Origin: an uncultured Clostridia bacterium
Lineage (GTDB): Bacteria > Bacillota > Clostridia > JAAYHZ01
Direction of reading: 5' to 3'
Assembly (NCBI GenBank): GCA_937894465.1
Contig: CALCRE010000262.1
Location: 1 to 7,035, forward strand
DNA length: 7,035 bases
A model generated the notes under the pieces. It worked only from the letters and a program-made list of their open reading frames with translations, was not told the DNA's origin and searched no databases. Both the position numbers and the translations under genes were made by a program. Positions 1-6,838 of this stretch are shown here, one piece after another; position 1 is the stretch's first letter, and every line of letters begins with the position of its first letter.

Positions 1-1604
1 GAGCACACTTGATTAAAGTGATTCCGCCAGTTTCTGTATTGACCTTCACATTCAAAGAGAGAATACTTCCAAGATGAAATATGGCAATTACCGGAGTTTG
101 GCATATTACCGTAATCATCTCTTGATTGTGGGCTAGATTCAATATAGGGAACGCCTAGACCAAATTTGCTTGTCAAGCCTCTTAAAATCATGGTGTAAAG
201 AATGGGGTCACCGTAGACTCTGTCCACTTGCCACTTATTTTCCACTCGAACCGTTTCTTCGATGTCGTTTTGAACAGAAGTTGATTTATCTCCTTTGTAT
301 GACCAGGAATAGACATCTTCGTTGCAACCGCACCATAGAACTATGGAGGAATGATTTCTCAATCTGCGGATTTGATAATTCGCTTCCGCAATAATTTCAT
401 CTTGTAATAGTTTTACCGGGTATCCGGTGCTGGCAAACATAAAATCCTGCCAAACCATAATCCCCAATTCATCACACAGATCATAGAAATATTCATGTTC
501 GTAGATCCCTCCACCCCACACTCTTAGCATATTGAAATTAGCATCTTTCGCCATGGTCAAATAAGTTCTATATTCATCAACCTTAACAGTTCCCGGCCAG
601 ATCTCCATAGGAATCCAATTGCCGCCTTTGCAAAAGATTTGTTCTCCGTTGATTTCAATCCCGAAAGAAATACCGGGGCCTGCATCAGGTGTAAAGGGCT
701 TTTCCACAATGTTTGATTCTCTCAGGCCTATTCTACCTGTACGGGTATCTTTTACTTGTCCCTTTATAACAAGATTAACTTGATATTGATAAAGGGGCTG
801 TTCTCCGAAACCATTCGGATACCATAGCTTTGGGTCGGGGATCTCAAAGCTCGTATATGTTTTATATGCATTACGGGAGACAGTCGTTTCCAATTCACAT
901 CCGTGTCCCCATAGCTTGCACTCTATCTCATACCCAATATTTTTCGCTTCTTCCGTAACTTCAAATGCAAAATCCACTCTACCACTTATAAAAGGCTGTA
1001 CTGAAAAATCAACAAAACGATATTCATGGTCATACTCCAACCAAACATCACCGGATAAACCGATAGACGGTAACGGAAGTGCCCAGTCCCATCCGAAAGA
1101 AAACTGGGGTTTTCTTAAAAAAGCCCTCTTGTTTCTCCATCCTTCTAAAGGATCCAAACGAGGTCCGTCTAACAACTGATCGATGGATTTGAATCTTATA
1201 TACAACAAATTATTCTTTTCTTTTAAGTATGATGTAATAGGAAACCGAAACATTCTAAATGCATTTTTTGTTCCACTGATATAGGTGTCATTCAGCCATA
1301 TGTCGGTATGACCGTCTACGTTTGTCAAGCATAAATCGGTATTCATGTCGAAGCACTCATCTGCATCAAATTCTAATAGGTACCACCATTCTTTGGATGT
1401 GATCCAATAACATTCAGACGCTTGTGTGTCATAATGAGGATCCGGTATCAATCCTTTCAGTTGTAATGCATGATTGACATCTCCGGGAACATTGATATTC
1501 ATCCAATTTTGTAAAAGATCCGGCTTTACAACTCGTTCTAAAGAACAGCTCTGGGGATTTGCGCCGATTACTTTCCAACCTTGATTCAAACCTGTTTTCT
1601 TCAT
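1..1604 (-). CDS. GH2 beta-mannosidase-like glycoside hydrolase (3' end outside window)
   Basis: The minus-strand frame is open from the ATG at 1604 to the window edge: 534 codons with no stop, so the C-terminus is missing. The family hydrolyses terminal beta-mannosides from oligosaccharides. No signal peptide is seen at the start (MKKTGLNQGWKV), so the enzyme is probably cytoplasmic. Typical beta-mannosidase motifs appear in order: an N-terminal jelly-roll-like region with FGWDWALPLPSIG (170-182), GGNWIP (327-332), NMLRVWGGGIYEHEYFYDLC (358-377), VWQDFMFA (384-391) and NHSSIVLWCGCNED (417-430). E429, after Asn, is the expected acid/base. The nucleophile Glu should lie just past the edge. Known members are about 800-850 residues, so roughly two thirds is present. 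The start is supported by GGAGAGG (1614-1620), 9 nt upstream, and by the promoter at 1657-1685. It diverges from the permease gene. GH2 also holds other exo-beta-glycosidases, so family assignment is firmer than exact substrate. Confidence 0.9.
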   Translation of the reverse strand, partial: MKKTGLNQGWKVIGANPQSCSLERVVKPDLLQNWMNINVPGDVNHALQLKGLIPDPHYDTQASECYWITSKEWWYLLEFDADECFDMNTDLCLTNVDGHTDIWLNDTYISGTKNAFRMFRFPITSYLKEKNNLLYIRFKSIDQLLDGPRLDPLEGWRNKRAFLRKPQFSFGWDWALPLPSIGLSGDVWLEYDHEYRFVDFSVQPFISGRVDFAFEVTEEAKNIGYEIECKLWGHGCELETTVSRNAYKTYTSFEIPDPKLWYPNGFGEQPLYQYQVNLVIKGQVKDTRTGRIGLRESNIVEKPFTPDAGPGISFGIEINGEQIFCKGGNWIPMEIWPGTVKVDEYRTYLTMAKDANFNMLRVWGGGIYEHEYFYDLCDELGIMVWQDFMFASTGYPVKLLQDEIIAEANYQIRRLRNHSSIVLWCGCNEDVYSWSYKGDKSTSVQNDIEETVRVENKWQVDRVYGDPILYTMILRGLTSKFGLGVPYIESSPQSRDDYGNMPNSGNCHISSWKYSLFECEGQYRNWRNHFNQVC

Positions 1605-1656
1605 CTTGAACAACCTCTCCTTATCATAGACGATGGGCCATTGTTAATTCATTCAC

Positions 1657-1685
1657 ATCATACTACGATACAATACAATAGACAA
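1657..1685 (-). promoter_or_regulatory. Promoter of the GH2 gene
   Basis: Reading the minus strand, TTGTCT (1685-1680) and TATGAT (1662-1657) are separated by exactly 17 nt. They match the sigma-A consensus at 4/6 and 5/6 positions. The -10 box lies about 52 nt before the start codon at 1604. An imperfect inverted pair, TACTACGA (1661-1668) and TCATAGTA (1698-1705), overlaps the -10 and flanks the -35, so it could bind a regulator. That role is inference only. Confidence 0.6.
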
Positions 1686-1743
1686 GTTATTACCTGGTCA
1701 TAGTAGTTACAAATAATAATTTTTTATTTATGAAGAAATACTC

Positions 1744-1772
1744 TTCTATTTTTCATATTTGTATATTATAAT
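1744..1772 (+). promoter_or_regulatory. Promoter of the GntP permease gene
   Basis: A perfect -10 box TATAAT sits at 1767-1772. The hexamer 17 nt upstream (TTCTAT, 1744-1749) is a poor -35, matching 3/6, which fits a promoter needing an activator or one that is weak alone. Transcription would begin near 1779, giving a leader of about 48 nt. Confidence 0.5.
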
Positions 1773-1803
1773 GTAAATGTAGTCCTTGTTTCACGATTTA
1801 CAT
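1771..1803. promoter_or_regulatory. Candidate operator: perfect 8-bp inverted repeat
   Basis: ATGTAAAT (1771-1778) and its exact reverse complement ATTTACAT (1796-1803) are separated by 17 nt. The left arm overlaps the last two bases of the -10 box and the expected start site; the right arm lies in the leader, 10 nt upstream of the ribosome binding site. The placement suits a repressor site for the permease gene. A leader hairpin is possible but the arms are AT-rich and weak. The bound factor is unknown. Confidence 0.4.
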
Positions 1804-1826
1804 AATGATAAAGAGAGGTGTAAATT

Positions 1827-3185
1827 ATGTCTGGCTTACCACTAATTATTGCGTTTGTGATAGCAATAATCGTCATGATTCTAGCGATTTCTAAGTTTAG
1901 AATTCATGCCTTCCTGTCGATCATGGGAATCTCCCTGATCTTTGCCATCATTGCCGGCATCCCCTTAAAAGACATTCCGGGTATCATAGGGGCCGGTTTT
2001 AGTGGCACTTTTTCTAGTATCGGTATTGTCATCATTTTTGGTGCGTTAATCGGTACATTATTAGAGAAAACCTGTGCGGCTTTGAAAATGTCCGACTGTG
2101 TCGTTCGTCTGGTCGGTAAAAAGCATCCGGAGCTAGCAATGCTCATCATGGGCTGGATTGTTTCCATCCCGGTTTTCTGTGACAGTGGATTCGTTATCCT
2201 CAACCCCATCCGAAAAGCCCTTGTTAAGAGAACAGGAGCTTCATCGGTGGCAATGACCATGTGTTTATCTCTAGGTTTGTATATATCCCACTGCTTCATA
2301 CCGCCCACTCCGGGGCCTATTGCAGCAGCGAATACATTAGGAATTGGTGACAACCTGCTCCTAGTGATCGGGTTAGGTGCATTATTGTCCATTCCGGCTT
2401 TACTGGCCGCATACTTTTTTGCTAAGTACATTGGAAAAAAAGTTCGTGCAAATGATGAAGCCGAGTCTGCAGATGACGGCGAGGTCGTAAAAACGTATGA
2501 GGAATTGGTGGCTTCTTATGGCAAATTGCCTAACGCTTGGGTCTCTTTTGCCCCTATTGTGGTTCCCATTTTATTAATGGCTCTTGCTTCAGCATTTTCC
2601 ATGGCGAAAATATCCGTTCCGCTTATTGCATTTATGGGTACACCCATCATTGCGTTAGCCGTCGGTGCAATTATAGCCATCATCGTTTTGTTTAATTCCA
2701 AAAAAGGTTCATCATTTTATGAACTTACCAACGAAACATTGAAGGTTACCGGCCCTATTCTGTTCGTTACAGCAGCAGGCGGAGTGTTGGGTAAGGTAAT
2801 CGCATCCACAAGTATGGTACCCTATATCACTGAAAATACCACCATTTTATCAACCATCGGTATTTTCTTCCCCTTCATATTGGCCGCCATCTTAAAATCG
2901 GCACAAGGCTCTTCAACCGTTTCTCTTACCACAACAGCAGGGATTATGGCACCTTTGATGGTTACCATGGGCTTGGATACACCGATATTAGCCGCTTTAA
3001 CGGTTATTGCCATCGGTGCCGGTGCTATGACGGTATCACATGCAAATGACAGTTACTTCTGGGTTGTTACCAATTTTGGTTCAATGAAGACTCAAGACGG
3101 ATACAAGACACAAACATTAGGTACCCTATTTGTGGGGCTTGCATCTATGGTAGGCGTATACATTGCATATTTGTTTATGAAGTAA
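1827..3185 (+). CDS. GntP-family permease, probable glycerate/gluconate-type proton symporter
   Basis: This 452-residue membrane protein belongs to the GntP (gluconate permease) family, which imports sugar acids and small hydroxy acids with protons; usual length is 440-450. About 12 hydrophobic segments are visible, for example near 4-21, 27-45, 103-127, 139-160, 177-199, 237-259, 262-290, 340-357 and 430-450. A charged cytoplasmic-type loop covers about 202-234. Family motifs include FCDSGFVIL (117-125), PPTPGPIAAA (159-168) and HANDSYFWVV (405-414). AGAGAGGTG (1812-1820) lies 6 nt before the ATG. The glycerate kinase gene directly downstream makes glycerate the most likely substrate, but gluconate or another aldonate cannot be excluded from sequence. 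A strong terminator closes the gene, so the kinase gene is not simply co-transcribed. Confidence 0.93.
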   Translation: MSGLPLIIAFVIAIIVMILAISKFRIHAFLSIMGISLIFAIIAGIPLKDIPGIIGAGFSGTFSSIGIVIIFGALIGTLLEKTCAALKMSDCVVRLVGKKHPELAMLIMGWIVSIPVFCDSGFVILNPIRKALVKRTGASSVAMTMCLSLGLYISHCFIPPTPGPIAAANTLGIGDNLLLVIGLGALLSIPALLAAYFFAKYIGKKVRANDEAESADDGEVVKTYEELVASYGKLPNAWVSFAPIVVPILLMALASAFSMAKISVPLIAFMGTPIIALAVGAIIAIIVLFNSKKGSSFYELTNETLKVTGPILFVTAAGGVLGKVIASTSMVPYITENTTILSTIGIFFPFILAAILKSAQGSSTVSLTTTAGIMAPLMVTMGLDTPILAALTVIAIGAGAMTVSHANDSYFWVVTNFGSMKTQDGYKTQTLGTLFVGLASMVGVYIAYLFMK

Positions 3186-3198
3186 AACAAAAATTCCG

Positions 3199-3232
3199 AA
3201 CGGGTGAAGATTTACTTCACCCGTTTTCTTAT
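3199..3232 (+). terminator. Rho-independent terminator after the permease gene
   Basis: AACGGGTGAAG (3199-3209) pairs perfectly over 11 bp with CTTCACCCGTT (3215-3225) around the loop ATTTA. A T-rich tail TTTTCTTATTT follows. It begins 13 nt after the permease stop codon. Confidence 0.92.
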
Positions 3233-3251
3233 TTAAAAAACAATCTAATAT

Positions 3252-3280
3252 TTTTAAACATAGGGAAAAAGAGATATAAT
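3252..3280 (+). promoter_or_regulatory. Promoter of the glycerate kinase gene
   Basis: A perfect TATAAT (3275-3280) has only a weak -35 at 17 nt spacing (TTTTAA, 3252-3257). The site lies between the permease terminator and the kinase start, giving a leader of about 37 nt. A broken inverted repeat brackets it: TTTTAAACATAG (3252-3263) against CTATG (3292-3296) plus TTTAAAA (3303-3309). This could be a regulator site, but the fit is imperfect. Confidence 0.5.
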
Positions 3281-3323
3281 AAATGAAAGCACTATGGAAT
3301 AGTTTAAAACGGAGGTTGTTACC

Positions 3324-4463
3324 ATGATCAATAAAGTAATCTTAATACCGGACTCCTTCAAAGGTACCATGAGTTCATCTTTGGTGTGCGACATTATGGA
3401 AAAGGTCATCAAAGAGTATTATCCAAATGCCGAAATATTGAAAATTCCTGTAGCTGACGGCGGTGAAGGTAGCGTTGATGCATTTATTCAAGCAACCGGC
3501 GGAACAAAAAGATTTGCACAGGTAAAAGGTCCATATTTTGATCAAATGGAATCTTTTTATGGTGTGTTAGAGGATGAGAAAACCGCAGTCATTGAAATGG
3601 CGGCTTGTGCCGGTCTCCCCTTGGTAGGTGATGAAAAGGATCCGTCTAAAACCACCACATTTGGCGTTGGTCAGTTGATCCTGGAGGCGGTAAAAAATGG
3701 AGCCGAACATATTATCATGGGGCTTGGCGGAAGTGCAACTAACGACTGTGGTACCGGAGCTGCAGCCGCATGTGGTGTAACATTTTACGATAAAAATAAA
3801 AAGCCCTTTATTCCGGTGGGAGGTACATTAAAGAGTATCCATATGATTGATGCAACCACCATAAATCCACTATTGAAAAATGTAACCATCACCACCATGT
3901 GTGATATAGATAATCCCTTGTATGGAATCAACGGTGCAGCTCACATTTTCGGCCCTCAAAAAGGCGCTAGCCCTGCTATGGTAGAAGAACTGGACAAAGG
4001 GTTAAGACACGTTTCAGAAATAGTAGAAAAAGACCTTGGCATAAAAAGCGAAAACATGCCGGGTGCAGGCGCAGCCGGTGGTATGGGGTACGGTATGCAT
4101 GTATTCTTTGGTTCCACACTGCAAATGGGCATCGAAACCGTGTTGGATACAGTAAACTTCGATGAGTTAGTGAAAAATGCCGACTATATATTTACAGGCG
4201 AAGGTAAAATTGATTCTCAGAGCATTCGCGGAAAAGTCGTAATCGGTGTTGCAAGACGAGCAAAAAAAGAAAATGTACCGGTTATTGCTATTGTAGGAGA
4301 CATTGGAGACGGAATTGAGCCGGTTTATGATATGGGTGTATCAGCAGTTTTTAGCATCAACCGTGTAGCGGTGGATTTTAAACATGCAAAACTAAGATCC
4401 CAAAACGATCTGGCTTTAACTATGGATAACCTAATCCGTTTCATGAAAAATATCACTAATTAA
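3324..4463 (+). CDS. glxK: Glycerate kinase (GlxK/GarK family)
   Basis: The 379-residue product has the full length of the bacterial glycerate kinase family (Pfam Gly_kinase, usually 375-385). These enzymes phosphorylate D-glycerate with ATP; characterised E. coli relatives GarK and GlxK give 2-phosphoglycerate, which enters lower glycolysis. Motifs seen in order: PDSFKGT (9-15), PVADGGEGS (42-50), GLGGSATNDCGTG (133-145), GPQKGAS (210-216), PGAGAAGGMGYG in the middle-to-late region, and FTGEGKIDSQSIRGK (290-304). No key region is missing, so it looks active. GGAGG (3311-3315), 8 nt before the ATG, fixes the start. It follows the GntP permease, which probably supplies glycerate, but has its own promoter. 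A deleted relative of this gene lies at about 5979-6140. The symbol is given by family similarity; the 2- versus 3-phosphoglycerate product is not decided by sequence alone. Confidence 0.94.
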   Translation: MINKVILIPDSFKGTMSSSLVCDIMEKVIKEYYPNAEILKIPVADGGEGSVDAFIQATGGTKRFAQVKGPYFDQMESFYGVLEDEKTAVIEMAACAGLPLVGDEKDPSKTTTFGVGQLILEAVKNGAEHIIMGLGGSATNDCGTGAAAACGVTFYDKNKKPFIPVGGTLKSIHMIDATTINPLLKNVTITTMCDIDNPLYGINGAAHIFGPQKGASPAMVEELDKGLRHVSEIVEKDLGIKSENMPGAGAAGGMGYGMHVFFGSTLQMGIETVLDTVNFDELVKNADYIFTGEGKIDSQSIRGKVVIGVARRAKKENVPVIAIVGDIGDGIEPVYDMGVSAVFSINRVAVDFKHAKLRSQNDLALTMDNLIRFMKNITN

Positions 4464-4466
4464 AGA

Positions 4467-4508
4467 AAAAAGATGGCTCATTTGTATTAACTAAAGAGCC
4501 ATCTTTTT
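4467..4508. terminator. Bidirectional terminator between convergent genes
   Basis: AAAAAGATGGCTC (4467-4479) and GAGCCATCTTTTT (4496-4508) pair perfectly over 13 bp with a 16-nt loop. A-run and T-run flank the GC core, so the hairpin works on both strands. It starts 4 nt after the kinase stop and ends 18 nt before the stop of the leftward nitroreductase gene, serving both. Confidence 0.92.
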
Positions 4509-4525
4509 AATGCCATCCACGTTCG

Positions 4526-5089
4526 TTATTCAATAACAATGATTTTGTCTTGATCCGGTTCGTGAGGTGACCTTGTTGTATTAGCATATCCTAACAACAC
4601 AGAGCAACCGAATGCATAACCTTTAGGAAACTTTAATCGCTTACTGAATTCTTCTGAACGAAGTTCGCTGGCAAATGCCAATCCGGTAAATCCGCACATT
4701 ATATTTGCTATACCTAATGATGAAGCAGCTAAAACAATGTTTTCGCAAAGAATTCCACAATCAATCAGCGCCGGGCCATACTGTGTCGGATCTATAGGAA
4801 CCACTATCATACACGGAGCGTTATAGAACAGCTTGCCTCCACGATCCATGATTCTGTTATACATGGTTTTGTCTTCCATGTTCTTAAGGAAGGACATTCC
4901 TTCGGTTTCTAAGTCATGCATCAACTCTTTGTCTTTCACGAGAATAACACGCCATGCTTGGCGATTCATTCCGCTAGGAGCCTGAATTGCAGCTTCGGTT
5001 ATGGCTCGAAGCTTTTCATCCGAGGGCATCTCGTCTTTAAAATCACGACATGAATATCGTTGAGCTATCACTCTTAATGTTTCATTCAT
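4526..5089 (-). CDS. Nitroreductase-family FMN oxidoreductase
   Basis: A 187-residue protein of the nitroreductase fold (Pfam PF00881), FMN-dependent enzymes that use NAD(P)H to reduce nitroaromatics, quinones or other, often unknown, substrates in the cytoplasm. Visible family features are the N-terminal phosphate-binding RYSCRDF (11-17), APSGMNRQAWR (37-47), the central helix DCGILCENIVLAASSLGI (110-127) and the C-terminal FPKGYAFGCSVLLGYA (154-169). Length is typical of the short class without extra domains. AGAAGGTG (5096-5103), 6 nt upstream of the ATG, supports the start. It lies 38 bp after the GNAT gene on the same strand with no terminator or clear promoter between, so the two are probably one transcript. 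The natural substrate cannot be read from the sequence. Confidence 0.9.
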   Translation of the reverse strand: MNETLRVIAQRYSCRDFKDEMPSDEKLRAITEAAIQAPSGMNRQAWRVILVKDKELMHDLETEGMSFLKNMEDKTMYNRIMDRGGKLFYNAPCMIVVPIDPTQYGPALIDCGILCENIVLAASSLGIANIMCGFTGLAFASELRSEEFSKRLKFPKGYAFGCSVLLGYANTTRSPHEPDQDKIIVIE

Positions 5090-5127
5090 TTTTTACACCT
5101 TCTATCGATTATATAATAAGTAAACTC

Positions 5128-5664
5128 TTACTTCTGATATCGGTCAGAAAATTTATTACGATACAGCCGATAATGGGATTTAAGCATTTTATTGTCATAA
5201 ATAAATTCGAAAAATGAAAATCCGTTGTTCAAAAGTAGTTTTTTTGATGACAAATTATTCTCGTCAAGAAGTGCACATAGAAATTCTTTTTGCGTCATAT
5301 CAAAATAATACTTCACTGCTTTTGGAATGATTTGTTTCATGTATCCTTTATTTGAATATCTTTCGTCAATAAAGTAACATATTTCTGCACTCCCGCCTAG
5401 CTCTTCCTTAGGGCCGAATCCGCATATACCAATAAGATCATTGCTTTGCTTCATTCTAATGGCTATCACAAATGGATGTTTTTCCGGATTTCGAATATCA
5501 TAACCGGTGATAAAAAATTTGATAAGTTTTTTCGCACTTTCCAAATCCATTTTCCAATCATCCATCCATCTCAATACAAATGGTTGATTGCATATTTCAT
5601 AAAACCTTTGAACATCATTTTCTATCAACTCATCAGCTGTTAAATCCATTGTGTGAAAAAACAT
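5128..5664 (-). CDS. GNAT-family N-acetyltransferase
   Basis: A 178-residue protein of the GNAT fold, most like the RimJ/RimL type, which moves an acetyl group from acetyl-CoA to an amine on a protein or small molecule. Seen: an N-terminal LTADELIENDVQRFYEI segment, a beta-strand pair ending in NDLIGICGFG (75-84), AEICYFIDERYSNKGYMKQI (93-112), where YSNKGYM is the acetyl-CoA pyrophosphate loop in a slightly divergent form, and LLDENNLSSKKLLLNNGFSF (132-151), the usual late helix. Two starts are possible. The ATG at 5664 has AAGGACGG upstream with a rather long gap of about 11 nt. The ATG at 5649 (residue 6) has no ribosome binding site, so 5664 is preferred. Probably transcribed with the nitroreductase gene. 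The acceptor is unknown. Confidence 0.88.
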   Translation of the reverse strand: MFFHTMDLTADELIENDVQRFYEICNQPFVLRWMDDWKMDLESAKKLIKFFITGYDIRNPEKHPFVIAIRMKQSNDLIGICGFGPKEELGGSAEICYFIDERYSNKGYMKQIIPKAVKYYFDMTQKEFLCALLDENNLSSKKLLLNNGFSFFEFIYDNKMLKSHYRLYRNKFSDRYQK

Positions 5665-5689
5665 TATTCGTTTGACCGTCCTTATAAAA

Positions 5690-5716
5690 ATTATATTTGT
5701 TTAAATTATATACCAA
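5690..5716 (-). promoter_or_regulatory. Candidate promoter of the GNAT-nitroreductase unit
   Basis: On the minus strand TATAAT (5695-5690) lies 25 nt before the GNAT start codon. TTGGTA (5716-5711) could be a -35 but the spacing is only 15 nt. A second TATAAT occurs at 5710-5705. The stretch is very AT-rich, so the exact promoter is uncertain. Confidence 0.35.
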
Positions 5717-5809
5717 ACAGCACCTATTTTTCTAAATAATATAATAAAGAAGTAAAAAAAGATGCCATAACTCTAAATGTAGATTATACTCATAATAGGA
5801 ATAACATTT

Positions 5810-5957
5810 TTATAATTGCAAGCAAGTCTTCAATGACAATTCAACAAGATTTCTCTTTATTTCTTCTCTACTGTTCCACCGACGTGAATCCCATTCAACA
5901 CCGCTTAAGTTATCACCGCCAAATAATATTTGTCCCAATACAACATTTCGAAATTTT
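5810..5957 (-). pseudogene. Unidentified C-terminal gene fragment
   Basis: This minus-strand frame ends at TAA (5812-5810) and encodes a coding-like tail containing VVLGQILFGGDNLSGVEWD followed by SRRWNSREEIKRNLVELSLK. It has no start codon of its own. The only upstream ATG in frame (6049) would force translation through the antisense of the glycerate kinase remnant and a poly-alanine-like stretch, with no ribosome binding site. The balanced residue mix in the last 45-50 codons, compared with the odd N-terminal part, suggests the surviving 3' end of a gene cut at about 5957. I do not recognise the family. It may also be a chance open frame. Confidence 0.35.
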
Positions 5958-5978
5958 GATACTGCAAAAAATGCGGCA

Positions 5979-6140
5979 GCTGCTGCAGCAGCATGTGGTG
6001 TAACATTTTTCGATGAAAATGAAAAGTCCTTTATTCCTGTCGATTTCAAGCATGCAAATCTAAGATCTCAGACTGATCTGACTTTAACTATAGATAACCT
6101 AATGCAATTTATGAAAGAACTACAATTTAAGAATAAATAA
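5979..6140 (+). pseudogene. Glycerate kinase remnant with large internal deletion
   Basis: The plus-strand frame ending at TAA (6138-6140) matches two separate parts of the intact kinase at 3324-4463. Bases 5982-6041 match kinase residues 146-165 (ACGVTFFDENEKSFIPV against ACGVTFYDKNKKPFIPV); 53 of 60 bases agree. Bases 6042-6116 match residues 351-375 (DFKHANLRSQTDLTLTIDNL against DFKHAKLRSQNDLALTMDNL); 62 of 75 agree. Codons for residues 166-350 are absent, and so is everything before about residue 146. The frame is kept across the junction. There is no start codon, no ribosome binding site, and the substrate- and ATP-binding motifs are gone, so no working enzyme can come from it. Confidence 0.88.
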
Positions 6141-6182
6141 AATTCCCGATGATTCGATTTGTTAATGCATGTTCGTATTTTT

Positions 6183-6605
6183 CTATTCAATATCATAGAA
6201 CTGCTTGATAAAAGTAGCAGGGCTTACTATTCTTATCCAACGATATGGATTCAAAGTTAACAAATCATTATCACCCGTAATTATAAAATCGGCATTTCCA
6301 TAGACTGCTGCCTCAAGAATCATATTGTCCTTTTCATCTCGACAGTCATTTATCTTTTCATAAATAGAAGGTACAATGGTTTTATAGCTTAACAAGCTTA
6401 TAAATTTGGAGAGTTCATGAGGAAGAATATACTTGTCAAACTTAGGTCGTTGTAAAACAAACTTTATTTCCTGCAATTGCTCATGGGACATGATTAGTGA
6501 ATATTGATCAGTAAATATATCCCTCATTATCAGCTTGGCATTTTTACTTCCAAGGAAAGCACTAACAAATATATTTGTATCTATTACAACTTTATAATTT
6601 GCCAT
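6183..6605 (-). CDS. PIN-domain toxin of a toxin-antitoxin pair
   Basis: A 140-residue PIN-domain protein of the 'putative toxin-antitoxin system toxin component, PIN family' (COG1569 type), related to VapC ribonucleases. It would cut RNA in a metal-dependent way when not held by its antitoxin. The acidic site is visible: D9 in VVIDTNIFVSA (7-17), a Glu near 46, D90 and D93 in CRDEKDNMILEAA (88-100), and D112/D114 in ITGDNDLL (109-116). The set looks complete, so the toxin is probably active. The start at 6605 is supported by AGGAG (6614-6618), 8 nt upstream and inside the antitoxin gene. It overlaps the antitoxin by 14 bp, consistent with translational coupling. No clear terminator follows. 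RNA target unknown. Confidence 0.9.
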   Translation of the reverse strand: MANYKVVIDTNIFVSAFLGSKNAKLIMRDIFTDQYSLIMSHEQLQEIKFVLQRPKFDKYILPHELSKFISLLSYKTIVPSIYEKINDCRDEKDNMILEAAVYGNADFIITGDNDLLTLNPYRWIRIVSPATFIKQFYDIE

Positions 6606-6807
6606 GGTTATTGCTCCTAACTTCCTCCACTTCTTTTGTGATTTCCTCTAGTGAAATTGAGTATTTTATAGCCCTCTCATTAACACTATCAAGGAAGTCA
6701 AGCAACTCACTGTTGATCTCATCATTCAATTTCTTATATATAAGCTTTTTATCTTCTGGAGTCAGTGTATCAATAAGATCTATAATCTTCTGGACATTAC
6801 TTTCCAT
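6592..6807 (-). CDS. Antitoxin partner of the PIN-domain toxin
   Basis: This 71-residue acidic, helix-rich protein precedes and overlaps the PIN toxin gene. Its C-terminal half (SISLEEITKEVEEVR, about 50-64) resembles the tail seen in small antitoxins paired with COG1569 PIN toxins, where this part wraps around the toxin. The N-terminal part (IIDLIDTLTPEDKKLIYKKL, 8-27) is an amphipathic region that could dimerise or bind DNA, though I see no clear ribbon-helix-helix or AbrB signature. AAAGGAGG (6817-6824), 9 nt upstream of the ATG, is a strong ribosome site, stronger than the toxin's, as expected for an excess of antitoxin. Assignment rests chiefly on gene order, size and overlap. Confidence 0.8.
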   Translation of the reverse strand: MESNVQKIIDLIDTLTPEDKKLIYKKLNDEINSELLDFLDSVNERAIKYSISLEEITKEVEEVRSNNHGKL

Positions 6808-6838
6808 AGGTTTAACCTCCTTTCTTAATATTGATAAT

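Noticed and set aside
170..1179. Plus-strand open frames at 170-394 and 916-1179.
   Set aside because: Antisense to the open GH2 gene, which carries unmistakable family motifs across these positions.
1605..1826. Catabolite control (CcpA cre) site in the divergent region.
   Set aside because: No stretch matches the TGWAARCGNTWNCW pattern well enough to call.
1904..2431. Long minus-strand open frame, 175 codons.
   Set aside because: Lies wholly antisense to the GntP permease, whose family motifs are clear; no ribosome binding site or plausible protein features.
5946..5975. NFD--KNA upstream of the ghost's alanine run resembles NFDELVKNA (residues 278-286) of the intact kinase, which would mean a scrambled gene order.
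   Set aside because: Only six matched residues with a length difference, in AT-rich DNA and in the wrong order; chance is more likely.
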